Below are positions 1 to 7,885 of a DNA stretch of 8,837 nt, one piece after another. A model generated the notes under the pieces. That model searched no databases. It saw nothing but the letters and a program-made list of their open reading frames with translations, and was not told the DNA's origin. The DNA lies in NCBI GenBank assembly GCA_028704125.1, contig JAQVLM010000099.1, positions 1 to 8,837 of the forward strand. Direction: 5' to 3'. This DNA is from Opitutales bacterium. GTDB taxonomy: Bacteria; Verrucomicrobiota; Verrucomicrobiia; Opitutales; JAFGAQ01. Every line of letters starts with the position of its first letter. Position 1 is the stretch's first letter. Both the position numbers and the translations under genes were made by a program.

Positions 1-1568
1 GCCCACTTTCCCGCACACACGTAAATACCATCGGTATCGGCCTCGAGCGGCTCCGCCTCGAGGACATGCATCCGGTCGATAATCGACTGCAGCAGAGCCC
101 GGCCATCCGACGTCACCTGCGCGGCCAACTCCGGATCGCCAAACCGCGCACCCTGGAATCCGAGGTAACCGTAGAATGAATTGATCAGAATCTTGAAAGT
201 CGCCTGCCGCGCTCCATACTCGCGGCGCAAGGCCGGATCCTTCTCGCTTTTGGCCAATGACTTGTAGCGGAGACGGTAGGTTCTAAGCTCTTCCAGCAGC
301 GGAAGGAACACCCCGAGGTCATCATTCGCAGGATTGCGGCCGGCACGGATCAGCAGACTCGGGTAGAGCGAGGCCACGTCGTAGTGGAAAACATCCCGGA
401 ACACGCCACTGCGGAAGCTCTGGGTGTATCCGCCTTCAAATCCGCCAATCGATTCCACCGGATCCGGCAAGGCATATCCCGCCTGATAGTATTTCTCGAA
501 AAACAACAGGTCGATCTTACTGGATGTTCCCCTCAGGCTAGCCTCCTGAAGCAAGGTGGGAAAACTCCGGCACTGCTCAAAATAGGTCGGTAACAGAATG
601 GCGGCCACCCCCTCGGTCTCCAGCAAGTCGTCCCGCAGGTATCCCAGGAAACGCGCCCGGTCGGTCTTGAACGTGGCGTGAATCTGGTCGCCTTTGATAT
701 AGGTCCTGTCATGCCCGAGATCCTTGGTTACCCCGAAATGCTTCGCCACCGCCTTGAGTCCATAGGACGTCATGTCACGCGAAGTCAGATCGTAGAGTTG
801 GACCATCAAATAGGTGTCAAAGACCGTCCGGCCCGGCAGATCGCAACGCTGAAAATCCACCCAACGCTCGGCCACCTTCAAGCGGCTTTTGCGAAACGAT
901 GCTTCCTGCCCAAACCGCCCCCATGCGCAACGCACCTTGTGTTTGCCAGCCCGCACCCGAAGGTATTCGAGGTCAAAATTGAAGATGTTGTGACCTTCGA
1001 TCACATCGGGATCCCACTCCTCGAGGTGCTGGTTCAACGCTTCGAGCAAGGCCTTTTCGGAGGCGTCATCCTCGGCATCAAGCGACAGAAGTGCTTCCTT
1101 TTCGCCCATCTTGAGGCCAATCGCCAACACCCGCTGGCGCTGTGAGCTCGGAAATTTCCCGTTTGGACCAATCTCGGTCTCAATATCCAACTGACACCGC
1201 TTGAGTTCGTCGAAGCGTAAATCCCCGAAAAGCCGCATGCCATGGCTGAGCAAATACTGACTTTCATAAGGCTTGAGCACCTCCATGCGGCGCAGCCCCT
1301 TGCCTTGCTGCATCCATTGCCCGAATTGCTCCATATCGGAGGTGGTGAGCATCCGGTTGAATGGTCCGGATCCCTTGAGCGAGTGAACGTGGCTCTCGCC
1401 ATCCAGTGATTTCACATCCTCGGCGGAAACCCACATAAAGGCCTCCAGTTGAGCCTGTTTTTGATGGGTTTGCCCATCCGGGTCGCGAAAGCATTGATGC
1501 ACGGTTCCGTCAGGTGCCACCCATATTCCAGTCAGGCAGGTATTCTCGCAATCAGTCGCTGCAGCCAT
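1..1568 (-). CDS. polB: Family B DNA polymerase (Pol II-like), 3' end outside window
   Basis: DNA-directed DNA polymerase with 3'-5' proofreading exonuclease; the first 522 codons are in the window and the C-terminal palm end and thumb lie beyond position 1. I translated the minus strand from the ATG at 1568 and found no internal stop. Exonuclease motifs are visible: Exo I as LDIETE (D128, E130), Exo II as NIFNFDLEY (D199), Exo III as YLRDD (Y310, D314). Polymerase motif A is DVASLYPSLL (D397), motif B is KILINSFYG (K459 to G467), and motif C is EADTDGIY (D511, D513). All catalytic acidic residues are present, so the enzyme should be active. The order and spacing resemble E. coli Pol II (about 780 residues), a repair and translesion polymerase; that role here is inferred. 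The frame is closed upstream by TGA at 1616-1614, and the only other start would be TTG at 1604. No clear Shine-Dalgarno precedes the ATG. It lies 50 bases after tamA on the same strand, so cotranscription is likely. Confidence 0.92.
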   Translation of the reverse strand, partial: MAAATDCENTCLTGIWVAPDGTVHQCFRDPDGQTHQKQAQLEAFMWVSAEDVKSLDGESHVHSLKGSGPFNRMLTTSDMEQFGQWMQQGKGLRRMEVLKPYESQYLLSHGMRLFGDLRFDELKRCQLDIETEIGPNGKFPSSQRQRVLAIGLKMGEKEALLSLDAEDDASEKALLEALNQHLEEWDPDVIEGHNIFNFDLEYLRVRAGKHKVRCAWGRFGQEASFRKSRLKVAERWVDFQRCDLPGRTVFDTYLMVQLYDLTSRDMTSYGLKAVAKHFGVTKDLGHDRTYIKGDQIHATFKTDRARFLGYLRDDLLETEGVAAILLPTYFEQCRSFPTLLQEASLRGTSSKIDLLFFEKYYQAGYALPDPVESIGGFEGGYTQSFRSGVFRDVFHYDVASLYPSLLIRAGRNPANDDLGVFLPLLEELRTYRLRYKSLAKSEKDPALRREYGARQATFKILINSFYGYLGFQGARFGDPELAAQVTSDGRALLQSIIDRMHVLEAEPLEADTDGIYVCAGKW

Positions 1569-1570
1569 AT

Positions 1571-1612
1571 CGAAGGACTTTGCACAATTTCGCGCCGCCC
1601 GCAAACCCTTCG
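1571..1612 (-). promoter_or_regulatory. Hairpin filling the tamA-polB gap, next to the polymerase start
   Basis: On the minus strand the gap between the tamA stop and the polymerase ATG contains two nested complementary pairs. CGAAGG (1612-1607) pairs with CCTTCG (1576-1571), and TTTGC (1605-1601) pairs with GCAAA (1583-1579). They are separated by one base on one side and two on the other, with a 17-base loop. The structure ends two bases before the ATG, and its 5' arm contains the only Shine-Dalgarno-like run (GAAGGG) in the gap. No T-run follows, so it is not a typical intrinsic terminator. A role in mRNA processing or in setting polymerase translation is inference from position only. Confidence 0.4.
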
Positions 1613-1618
1613 TTCAAC

Positions 1619-3709
1619 TCAGAATGGAAATCCAATTGCAAAATGCAGTGCTCCATTCGGGTCTCCGGGCCGTCGATTCAGATTGTGGCCATATTCCAGA
1701 CGTACCGGACCCATAAAGGTCCGCCAGCGAACACCCAACCCGATCGAACTCAGCGTCTCATCTCCCAGCCCATCGGATGCCAGACGGGACGCCGCCAGCG
1801 TATCAACAAATACGACGGCCGATAGGCTGTCGGTGAGCAGCTGTTCAAGCTCAAGATTCAAAAGAAGGTTCGCCCGGGATCCGACAAATTTGCCTTCAAC
1901 ATCCCGCAAGGATGCCTCACCCCTACCGTAACCCCTGATCGAGTTTTCGCCCCCGGGGAACAACAGCTTGCCCACGGGGATGATCTCCTCATCTCCATCC
2001 ACCGAAACCACCGATGCCTGATTCAACGCCGCATGAATGAGCAACCCGGAAGCCATCTCCCGATGCCAGGATACCCCGGCTTCAAAACGCTGGTATTTGG
2101 CTTCGCCACCAAAGAGATCGGACGCCCATTCCACATTCGCATACCAACGGAAACCCGTCGTCGGATTCACCGGACTGTCCCGCCGGTCGCGTGTCACGCG
2201 CAATTCCAAGCTTCCGGAAGTGGTGCGGTCATCCACGTATTCCCTGTTTTCACCCAATCGGCTGTTGCTCACTTCCAGATCCTGAAATGTGTACAACAGG
2301 TCCACATTCAGCGCCGCATCAGGAATCCACTTCGATACCCCGGCTTGCACCCCCGCTTCCCGGTGATCAAACGACGGCTCCTCCCGCGTCAATGCTTTCA
2401 CTCCTCCGGAAAGCGAAAGATCCTTGATGTAGAAATCCGGCACCAGATAATTCAGTTCACCGTAGGAACTCTTGGTCGACACAACACCCTTCAAAGAGGC
2501 CCGATGCCCCCGGCCCCATAAATGACGCCTCTCCAGAACGAATCCTCCCCTCTGCCGCTCGTAGCTTCCCCAGCCCACAAAAAAATCCAGTGCCCATGGG
2601 AAACGCTCCTCGAGTTCAAACACGAGATCGCGCACGCCCTCCGCGTCGGATGATGGCTCGGTTGACACTTCAACCCGCGCAAAGTGCCCCTTGCCCGACA
2701 ATGCCATCCGCGTGCGGTCGAGCTCCACCGGGTTGAGCAGGTCTCCCGGATGGATCGTCAGGTGGGAGCGCAACCATGATCCCTTGCTTGATTGATGCCC
2801 GACAAATCGGATTTCCCCCACGCGATATTGATCTCCGGCATCCACCGAAACACGGATTGCCCCATCAAGCGGTTCAGCACCTCCACCTTGGAGTAAGCGA
2901 ACCTGTGCCTGAGGATATCCAAGCCCGAACAGAGTGTTCCGGATTTTCAGAACCAACTCCTGTCGCAAGTGCCGCGACAAGGGTTGTCCAACAAACTGAG
3001 CCGCCTGTTCCTCAAGCTTTTCGGGCGCAACCAATGACCCTTCCAATACGACCTTTCCGACCTTCCGCAAAGCCCCTTCCTCAACGGAAACCATCACCGA
3101 AACCCTTCCATTTGCATGGATCATTTCCTGAACTGCCCCTTCCACCTTGGCGTCCGGGTAACCGGCCTCCTGGAGCCAGGCGAGCAATTGCGCCTGCCCC
3201 TGAGCAAATCGCCCGGGGGTGAATACCATGGCCGAACGCCCCTGAAACGGAAGCGGATCGCGAAAGAAAAAGCCTTTCACTCCTTCATAGTCGAGTATCG
3301 AAGACCCCTTCACCTCGAACGCGTAGTAAAAGAAGCGCACGCCCGGCTGGAGTTCATAATCAACCCGGGCCACATCGACATCACGGGGGACAAAAACCTC
3401 CGATGGACGTTGCCATTCCAATTCCAGCCGCTCACCCGAGGAGGTGGTGACTTTCGCAAGCACCTTTCCATCCAGATACCCTGACTCATGGATCCTGGAC
3501 AACAGCACAACCGCGATGTCCTCGACATCTGCTCCGGCAAGAGCCGTTTCCCGCCCAAACAGAACCTGAACTTCCCGGGATAGTTTCCGGTCGGTCAGCC
3601 ATCCTGCGCCATCCACGCTCCATGAGCGGGCATCCAATCCAACGATCGACACAAAACATGCCATCCAAACCGCACCCAGGCATCGGGAGAACCTAAAGTA
3701 ATTCCTCAT
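1619..3709 (-). CDS. tamA: TamA/BamA-family outer-membrane assembly protein (Omp85)
   Basis: Omp85-family beta-barrel protein of the outer membrane, the likely partner of the TamB-like protein encoded just upstream. The 696 residues begin with a signal peptide (hydrophobic core about 10-25, possible cleavage after LDA near 27). I see three good POTRA-like beta-alpha-alpha-beta-beta units at about 125-212, 213-292 and 293-367, and a less clear one at 28-105. Residues from about 370 to 696 form the 16-strand barrel. Family hallmarks are TRDRRDSPVNPTTG at 506-519, the lid-loop motif FPGGENSIRGYG at 584-595 (R592-G593-Y594, the VRGF/IRGY motif), and a C-terminal strand ending in phenylalanine (HFAIGFPF), as expected of a Bam recognition signal. 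E. coli TamA has 577 residues and three POTRA domains, so this protein is longer, mainly at the N-terminus. The start ATG overlaps the tamB stop and has a strong Shine-Dalgarno. Pairing with TamB favours TamA over BamA, which is normally found near skp/ompH and lipid A genes. Confidence 0.9.
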   Translation of the reverse strand: MRNYFRFSRCLGAVWMACFVSIVGLDARSWSVDGAGWLTDRKLSREVQVLFGRETALAGADVEDIAVVLLSRIHESGYLDGKVLAKVTTSSGERLELEWQRPSEVFVPRDVDVARVDYELQPGVRFFYYAFEVKGSSILDYEGVKGFFFRDPLPFQGRSAMVFTPGRFAQGQAQLLAWLQEAGYPDAKVEGAVQEMIHANGRVSVMVSVEEGALRKVGKVVLEGSLVAPEKLEEQAAQFVGQPLSRHLRQELVLKIRNTLFGLGYPQAQVRLLQGGGAEPLDGAIRVSVDAGDQYRVGEIRFVGHQSSKGSWLRSHLTIHPGDLLNPVELDRTRMALSGKGHFARVEVSTEPSSDAEGVRDLVFELEERFPWALDFFVGWGSYERQRGGFVLERRHLWGRGHRASLKGVVSTKSSYGELNYLVPDFYIKDLSLSGGVKALTREEPSFDHREAGVQAGVSKWIPDAALNVDLLYTFQDLEVSNSRLGENREYVDDRTTSGSLELRVTRDRRDSPVNPTTGFRWYANVEWASDLFGGEAKYQRFEAGVSWHREMASGLLIHAALNQASVVSVDGDEEIIPVGKLLFPGGENSIRGYGRGEASLRDVEGKFVGSRANLLLNLELEQLLTDSLSAVVFVDTLAASRLASDGLGDETLSSIGLGVRWRTFMGPVRLEYGHNLNRRPGDPNGALHFAIGFPF

Positions 3710-3720
3710 TCTTCCTCCCC
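3706..3720 (-). promoter_or_regulatory. ATGA stop-start overlap and tamA Shine-Dalgarno within the tamB tail
   Basis: The tamA start ATG (3709-3707) overlaps the tamB stop TGA (3708-3706). A GGGGAGG run at 3720-3714 lies four bases before the ATG and serves as the ribosome binding site. The same bases encode the last tamB codons (Glu-Gly-Glu-Glu-Glu), so the acidic tail of TamB may exist partly because of this signal. The arrangement predicts translational coupling and matched synthesis of the two proteins. It also settles the tamA start. Confidence 0.8.
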
Positions 3721-6700
3721 TTCTTCGGATGGTTTTTGAAAACGGCCATGGCTCAGCACTCGAAACCGTATTCCGGTGTTCCAGAAGTCATACTCGTCGT
3801 ATTCACCGAGAATCTGAAAGCGATCATTCAAACGGAACTCCATCTCCAGGGTTTCCTTTCCCTGCTTCGAAAGCTTTGCCCCGGATTGCATCTCAAACCG
3901 CGAAATCAGGCTGTGCTCGCTGCCGTCCGGAGAAGCGAACAAACCTTGCGCCAAATACTGACCCAAACGGCCCGCCCGCGATGCAGAGGAAGAGCGCATC
4001 CCGCCTCTGGGATTATCGCCCGACAAGACCATCAGCAGGATTTCCTCGGAACTTAAAGGCGGATTGGAAGTGAAACGCACCACCGGATCTGCGGCATAGC
4101 CCGACACGTCCATCGAGAGATCATAGCCGAGGCGCCGGCTGTTCCCTTTCAGATCCACCACTGGATCGTAGGGTTGATCCGAACGCAGCTCGACGCCCCC
4201 GGATTCGATGTCAAACGCCGCGAAAGGGAACAATACCCGGCCTTCATCGAAAAAAGCCCTGCCCGACAGGAAGGGATTCTCCATCGTGCCCTTCATTTTC
4301 ATATCGATGGATAGCGAGCCGATCAACGCGGGAGTCCGCAATCGCATGAATCGATCGCCCACCACATCGATATTAAGCCGGAATTGATTCCACGGAGACG
4401 CCGATACCGAAAAATACGGCGGCCGGCTGGCGGCACTGCGGGTTGCGCCCCCCGGCGCTGCCAGTAACGCTGACGAATCCATGAGCAACAACCCGTCACG
4501 CAAACGCACCTGGCCTTTTACGACCCACGGATCCAGCGCCTTCGACCGACCCAGCTTCAGATCGAGATCCGCACGCAGCAACAGCCCTCCCTGCCGAACC
4601 AGCGAAATACCCTCGCCCTTCACCGTCAAACCACCGGTTGGATTCTCCCAGTCTGATGCATCCAAATCGCCGGAAATCACCACCGGCTCACGCCCGAGGA
4701 ATCCGCTGAACTCGCGTAGCGTGATCTTCTTCCCGGACAAGTGCCACTCGCTCTTCATGTCGCGAATCGCTCCGAATGGGAAGATAGCCCGTGTGTGGGC
4801 TCCATCCATCCGCACAAATCCTTCAACCCCATCGCGAACGGTGCCCTTGACCCGTGCCTCAATCGTGCCTTCGGGTCTCATCATTTCGCTGGCCAACATC
4901 GCCAGTGGAGAGAGTGAAGACGGTGGCACTTCAAACTCAAAAGGCATTTGCATGGGATCCACTCCATCCAGCTTACCATCCAGCACATCCACAAATCCGA
5001 CACCTGGATCCACAACCCCCGCTACTTCAAATGATCCGATTTCGGAATCAATCCGCAAGGGAACCCTGACGCCGGATGCGTCCCACTCCGCTGAAAGAGC
5101 CCAATCCAATGCAGGAATGTTGATTTCCCCATTCGCACTGGATCGAGTCCGCATGTTTCCCTCCAACGCGACACCGGGATCATCCGATGGACCGTCGATT
5201 TCAAGCCGCAGAGCAAGCGATTCGACCGGCACCGGCAAGTTCTCCACCTGATTCCGAAGCCATCCACCGGCATCGTCCCACGACACTATAAGATCAAACA
5301 TCCCATGATCGATCCGGCTGAGACGCCTACCCTTTCCCATGTTCAAACGATAAGGGATCCCTCCATTGAGCAGGATCCGCATTTCTTCCGGCCCGGACAC
5401 TTCCACGGACTCCGCGCGGATCCCATCCTCACCGAGCTTCAAGCCTCCGCCCATCCGGTAATCCGCTCCACGGAACCCGGCTTGGATCGCCCCATTCCAT
5501 GCAAAGCTCAGATCGCCGCCGGCAAGGGAGACCTCCGCATCCATCCTGTCGATTTCCAGTGCATCCAACGGCACCGATACCCACGGATTGACCCACAATA
5601 ACGGACTCCACTTCTCGACCTCCAAGGCGCCAGAGGACATATCCCCGGATGCCCACTGCGCTTCCACACGCGCTCCGCCTTCAACTGTTTCCCGAAGTTT
5701 GATATGCCCAACCGAAACCTGGCCGTCGCTTCCGAAATCCACGCCAAAGGGCTCGGACAACCGCAGCACCCTGCCATCCGATGCATGCCACTCGATCCCA
5801 CGCACCATCAGGTCCGTTTTCTCTTCCCAGTTCAGTGCACCCTCAAGCCCTATCAAGGCACCACCGGGATGAATCAATACCAGAGATGCCGTGTAGAGTT
5901 CCCTCAGGTTTCCTCCAAATTCAGCCATCATCCCAACCGCATCTGAACCTCCGGGATACTGAACTCCATCCGCGCTCAACTCACCCGCATACCGGATATC
6001 CTTGACCGGACCATCCGCCTGAATCCCACCTTCCAACCGGGTCCAACGCACTTCATCCGGCACAAAGGCACCGACATCCTCCCGCTTGAGATCGAGGTAT
6101 ACGTCACACGCACTTAAATTTCCCGTCCCGTAGTTCCAGCTTCCCTTCAGGCGTGCGACACTACCGCTTCCGGCCGTCACCTGAAATGTTTCCAAGACAA
6201 TGGAATCGCCACTCCACGATGCCTTCACATTCAAATCAAGCGCCGGGTATTCGCGGAAGCGCAGGCTTTCACCATTCAATTCCAACGAAACCACTGGGTG
6301 GGTTTCGGCATCCAAAGATAGCCCTTCCGTGTTGATGCCGCCAATGAGCGTGCCCGTCAGCCCCTCCACACCCAAACGTGACAAGTCAAAATCCAGAGCC
6401 GCGCCAACCGAGCCACTCAGCAGTTTCATCTCCCAGTCATACGTGAGCCGATCCCGGACGCGGGCGAGCAACCCATCTCCTTCCACCTGAAAATCACTGA
6501 GGCTGATCCGGTCCGCATCGCCTTCCAACTCAGCACGTGCCATCAAGCGGGGAAGCGTTCCACTGCGAAGCGCATCGGACGAGCTCCCATCACCCGCAAG
6601 CAAACGAAGCTCCTGCCAATGGGCACCATCCTTCCAATGCCCGCTCCAATCGAGCACCAACGCATCCTCGTCAGCCTCCATCCCATCGGATGCGAGACCG

Positions 6701-7500
6701 ATATCCCCATACGCGACCTTCCAGTCATCGGTCCTCCACTCGGCCTGGTCCGGCAACCACCCATCCTTCCAAACCGCACTTCCTTCCAAACCGCTTTGAC
6801 GATGGCTCAGCTTCCACCCCAGCCGTCCGCCATCGTGGCGGTTCCTCCATTCCAAATTAAATGCGATCTCACGCACCGGTATCCCGATGCGCATGTTCAA
6901 GCTGCCCGGACTCGACGCCAGTCTCCATTCCAGATGCTCCGCCTCCCGTTCTTGAACACCAACATCCGCTTCCAGACTCAACGCGCCATCTTTCCAAAGC
7001 AAGGATCTCACCTGCACTTTTGCCGATGGGCGATGCACCTGAACACTGCCGATCTCCAACCAGGGAGTCCATCGGCGCGCCAATTCCAAATACCGGTCCA
7101 GATCCGCCATCAGAGCGTTCACTCCATCCAGACCCGCCCGCGATTCATCCGCTTGATCCTCCTCAACCGGACCACCGTCAATCGTGACCTCGACCCGCTC
7201 CGCCCGGAACAATGGCGAACCCGACTCCCGCCCGATCAAAAGATTCACCCAACGCAAGGGAGCATGAAACGACACTCCCTCCGCTACGACCCGAAGCGAT
7301 GGCTGCGAAAACGTCACACGACCCCACTCCACCGAACCGGGTCCTGTGCCATCCGCTGATCCTTCAATATTCAGCACCTCATCCGGGACAAACCAACTCA
7401 CTGCCGGGGCTAACCACCATGGCAACGTGAGCACGACCAGAAAGAGCAGAACAAATCCCGCTCCCAAAACCATCAACAGCCTTTTCAGAAACCTCTTCAC
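3706..7500 (-). CDS. tamB: TamB-like protein with C-terminal TamB/DUF490 domain
   Basis: Large inner-membrane-anchored periplasmic protein of 1264 residues (E. coli TamB has 1259). TamB and other AsmA-like proteins form long hydrophobic beta-structured grooves that bridge the two membranes; with TamA they assist outer-membrane protein insertion, and they carry phospholipid to the outer membrane. The N-terminus MKRFLKRLLMVLG followed by a hydrophobic run to about residue 30 is a signal anchor with a basic cytoplasmic side. The middle (about 60-900) is repetitive beta-strand-like sequence without recognisable enzyme motifs, as in AsmA-like proteins. The C-terminal domain (about 930-1254) contains the family signature around DPVVRFTSNPPLSSEEILL (from residue 1138) followed by MVLSGD, then GRLGQYLAQGL and the terminal strands FQILGEYDEYDFWNTGIRFR. 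It ends in an acidic tail EEGEEE. The start is GTG at 7500: an in-frame TAG lies eight codons upstream with no ATG between, and the next start would remove the basic anchor. The ribosome site is weak (AGGAAG 14 bases away). It is the first gene of the minus-strand unit and overlaps tamA by four bases. Confidence 0.92.
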   Translation of the reverse strand: MKRFLKRLLMVLGAGFVLLFLVVLTLPWWLAPAVSWFVPDEVLNIEGSADGTGPGSVEWGRVTFSQPSLRVVAEGVSFHAPLRWVNLLIGRESGSPLFRAERVEVTIDGGPVEEDQADESRAGLDGVNALMADLDRYLELARRWTPWLEIGSVQVHRPSAKVQVRSLLWKDGALSLEADVGVQEREAEHLEWRLASSPGSLNMRIGIPVREIAFNLEWRNRHDGGRLGWKLSHRQSGLEGSAVWKDGWLPDQAEWRTDDWKVAYGDIGLASDGMEADEDALVLDWSGHWKDGAHWQELRLLAGDGSSSDALRSGTLPRLMARAELEGDADRISLSDFQVEGDGLLARVRDRLTYDWEMKLLSGSVGAALDFDLSRLGVEGLTGTLIGGINTEGLSLDAETHPVVSLELNGESLRFREYPALDLNVKASWSGDSIVLETFQVTAGSGSVARLKGSWNYGTGNLSACDVYLDLKREDVGAFVPDEVRWTRLEGGIQADGPVKDIRYAGELSADGVQYPGGSDAVGMMAEFGGNLRELYTASLVLIHPGGALIGLEGALNWEEKTDLMVRGIEWHASDGRVLRLSEPFGVDFGSDGQVSVGHIKLRETVEGGARVEAQWASGDMSSGALEVEKWSPLLWVNPWVSVPLDALEIDRMDAEVSLAGGDLSFAWNGAIQAGFRGADYRMGGGLKLGEDGIRAESVEVSGPEEMRILLNGGIPYRLNMGKGRRLSRIDHGMFDLIVSWDDAGGWLRNQVENLPVPVESLALRLEIDGPSDDPGVALEGNMRTRSSANGEINIPALDWALSAEWDASGVRVPLRIDSEIGSFEVAGVVDPGVGFVDVLDGKLDGVDPMQMPFEFEVPPSSLSPLAMLASEMMRPEGTIEARVKGTVRDGVEGFVRMDGAHTRAIFPFGAIRDMKSEWHLSGKKITLREFSGFLGREPVVISGDLDASDWENPTGGLTVKGEGISLVRQGGLLLRADLDLKLGRSKALDPWVVKGQVRLRDGLLLMDSSALLAAPGGATRSAASRPPYFSVSASPWNQFRLNIDVVGDRFMRLRTPALIGSLSIDMKMKGTMENPFLSGRAFFDEGRVLFPFAAFDIESGGVELRSDQPYDPVVDLKGNSRRLGYDLSMDVSGYAADPVVRFTSNPPLSSEEILLMVLSGDNPRGGMRSSSASRAGRLGQYLAQGLFASPDGSEHSLISRFEMQSGAKLSKQGKETLEMEFRLNDRFQILGEYDEYDFWNTGIRFRVLSHGRFQKPSEEGEEE

Positions 7501-7619
7501 GACCCGGAGCCAATCTTCCTGCTATGCCCCCAAAACTCAAGCCATTCCTCCCCTTTTGCGATCATCCGATCCAACCTAGGCAGCCTGACTATCCTTGCTC
7601 ACGCCTGCATCCCCTTCCA

Positions 7620-7647
7620 ATCATATCCCGATCGGGAAGCTTCACCA
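7620..7647 (-). promoter_or_regulatory. Possible weak tamB promoter with a 12-bp palindrome in the spacer
   Basis: On the minus strand TATGAT (7625-7620) could be a -10 element about 120 bases before the tamB GTG. TGGTGA (7647-7642), 16 bases upstream, matches the -35 consensus at only three of six positions. The spacer is largely occupied by the perfect palindrome TCCCGATCGGGA (7626-7637), where a repressor could bind. The palindrome is directly visible; the promoter and operator reading is speculative. Confidence 0.22.
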
Positions 7648-7654
7648 GTCCTTC

Positions 7655-7684
7655 TTCCCTAGGCGCTCTCAGCGCCTCAGGGAG
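7655..7684. repeat. Strong imperfect hairpin upstream of tamB
   Basis: AGGCGCT (7661-7667) and AGCGCCT (7671-7677) form a perfect 7-bp stem around a CTC loop. The stem continues outward past one bulged C (7678) with TCCCT (7656-7660) against AGGGA (7679-7683), giving 12 base pairs, plus a possible G-T pair. No T-run follows on either strand, so it does not look like an intrinsic terminator of the usual kind. It might be an RNA leader structure if tamB transcription starts further upstream, a transcription barrier, or another extragenic palindrome. Confidence 0.5.
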
Positions 7685-7749
7685 ATAACCTCTTCCTCCT
7701 CAAATCTACCAGTCGTTCAATAAGCATGACGCTTGGGCAACTCGAGGGT

Positions 7750-7773
7750 CGGAAAGCTCACAGTTTCCGCTAC
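7750..7773 (-). repeat. REP-like palindromic element, copy C
   Basis: Read on the minus strand this begins GTAG followed by CGGAAA, an 8-base loop and TTTCCG. It matches copy B at 19 of 24 positions. One of the differing stem positions changes on both sides (C-G in copy B, A-T here), a compensatory change that suggests the fold matters. The inner two stem pairs are lost. The 5' GTAG next to a palindrome is the known layout of REP elements linked to RAYT proteins. Confidence 0.55.
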
Positions 7774-7818
7774 CGGGATAAACACGGTGAATGATACGAC
7801 CTGGGCACTTTTCTTCAG

Positions 7819-7842
7819 GTAGCGGCACACGTAAGCGTTCCG
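7819..7842 (+). repeat. REP-like palindromic element, copy A (left half of an inverted pair)
   Basis: Starts GTAG, then CGGCACAC, loop GTAA and GCGTTCCG; six of the eight stem pairs are intact. Its reverse complement matches copy B at 21 of 24 positions. Together with copy B it forms an inverted pair spanning 7819-7909 with a 43-base centre, the size and geometry of a REPIN. Confidence 0.6.
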
Positions 7843-7885
7843 TCTTTGTTCCATTCCCACTCATCACCTCAGGACCACCCTGAAC

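Noticed and set aside
261..270. GTAGCGG words inside coding sequence (near 265 and, as CCGCTAC, near 7267) as further REP-like copies
   Set aside because: No palindrome follows them, and they encode ordinary residues of the polymerase and TamB.
678..1145. Plus-strand open frame opposite the polymerase
   Set aside because: It is a shadow: the minus strand here encodes the exonuclease domain with intact motifs and no stop.
1602..1604. TTG as an alternative polymerase start with GAAGGG just upstream
   Set aside because: The Shine-Dalgarno-like run is only a few bases from the TTG, too close for use. The ATG at 1568 gives an N-terminus compatible with Pol II-type proteins.
4481..7359. Long plus-strand open frames (for example 4481-5251 and 6619-7359) antisense to tamB
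   Set aside because: Their translations are rich in Pro, Ser, Arg and His with no domain, as expected opposite a GC-biased gene. The minus-strand TamB reading has clear family features throughout its length.
7644..7718. Near-identical 11-base words (7644-7654 and 7708-7718, accagtc then ctt/gtt and c) flanking the hairpin, as a target-site duplication
   Set aside because: One mismatch and only 53 bases between, with no transposase or terminal repeats. Chance similarity in a pyrimidine-rich region is enough to explain it.
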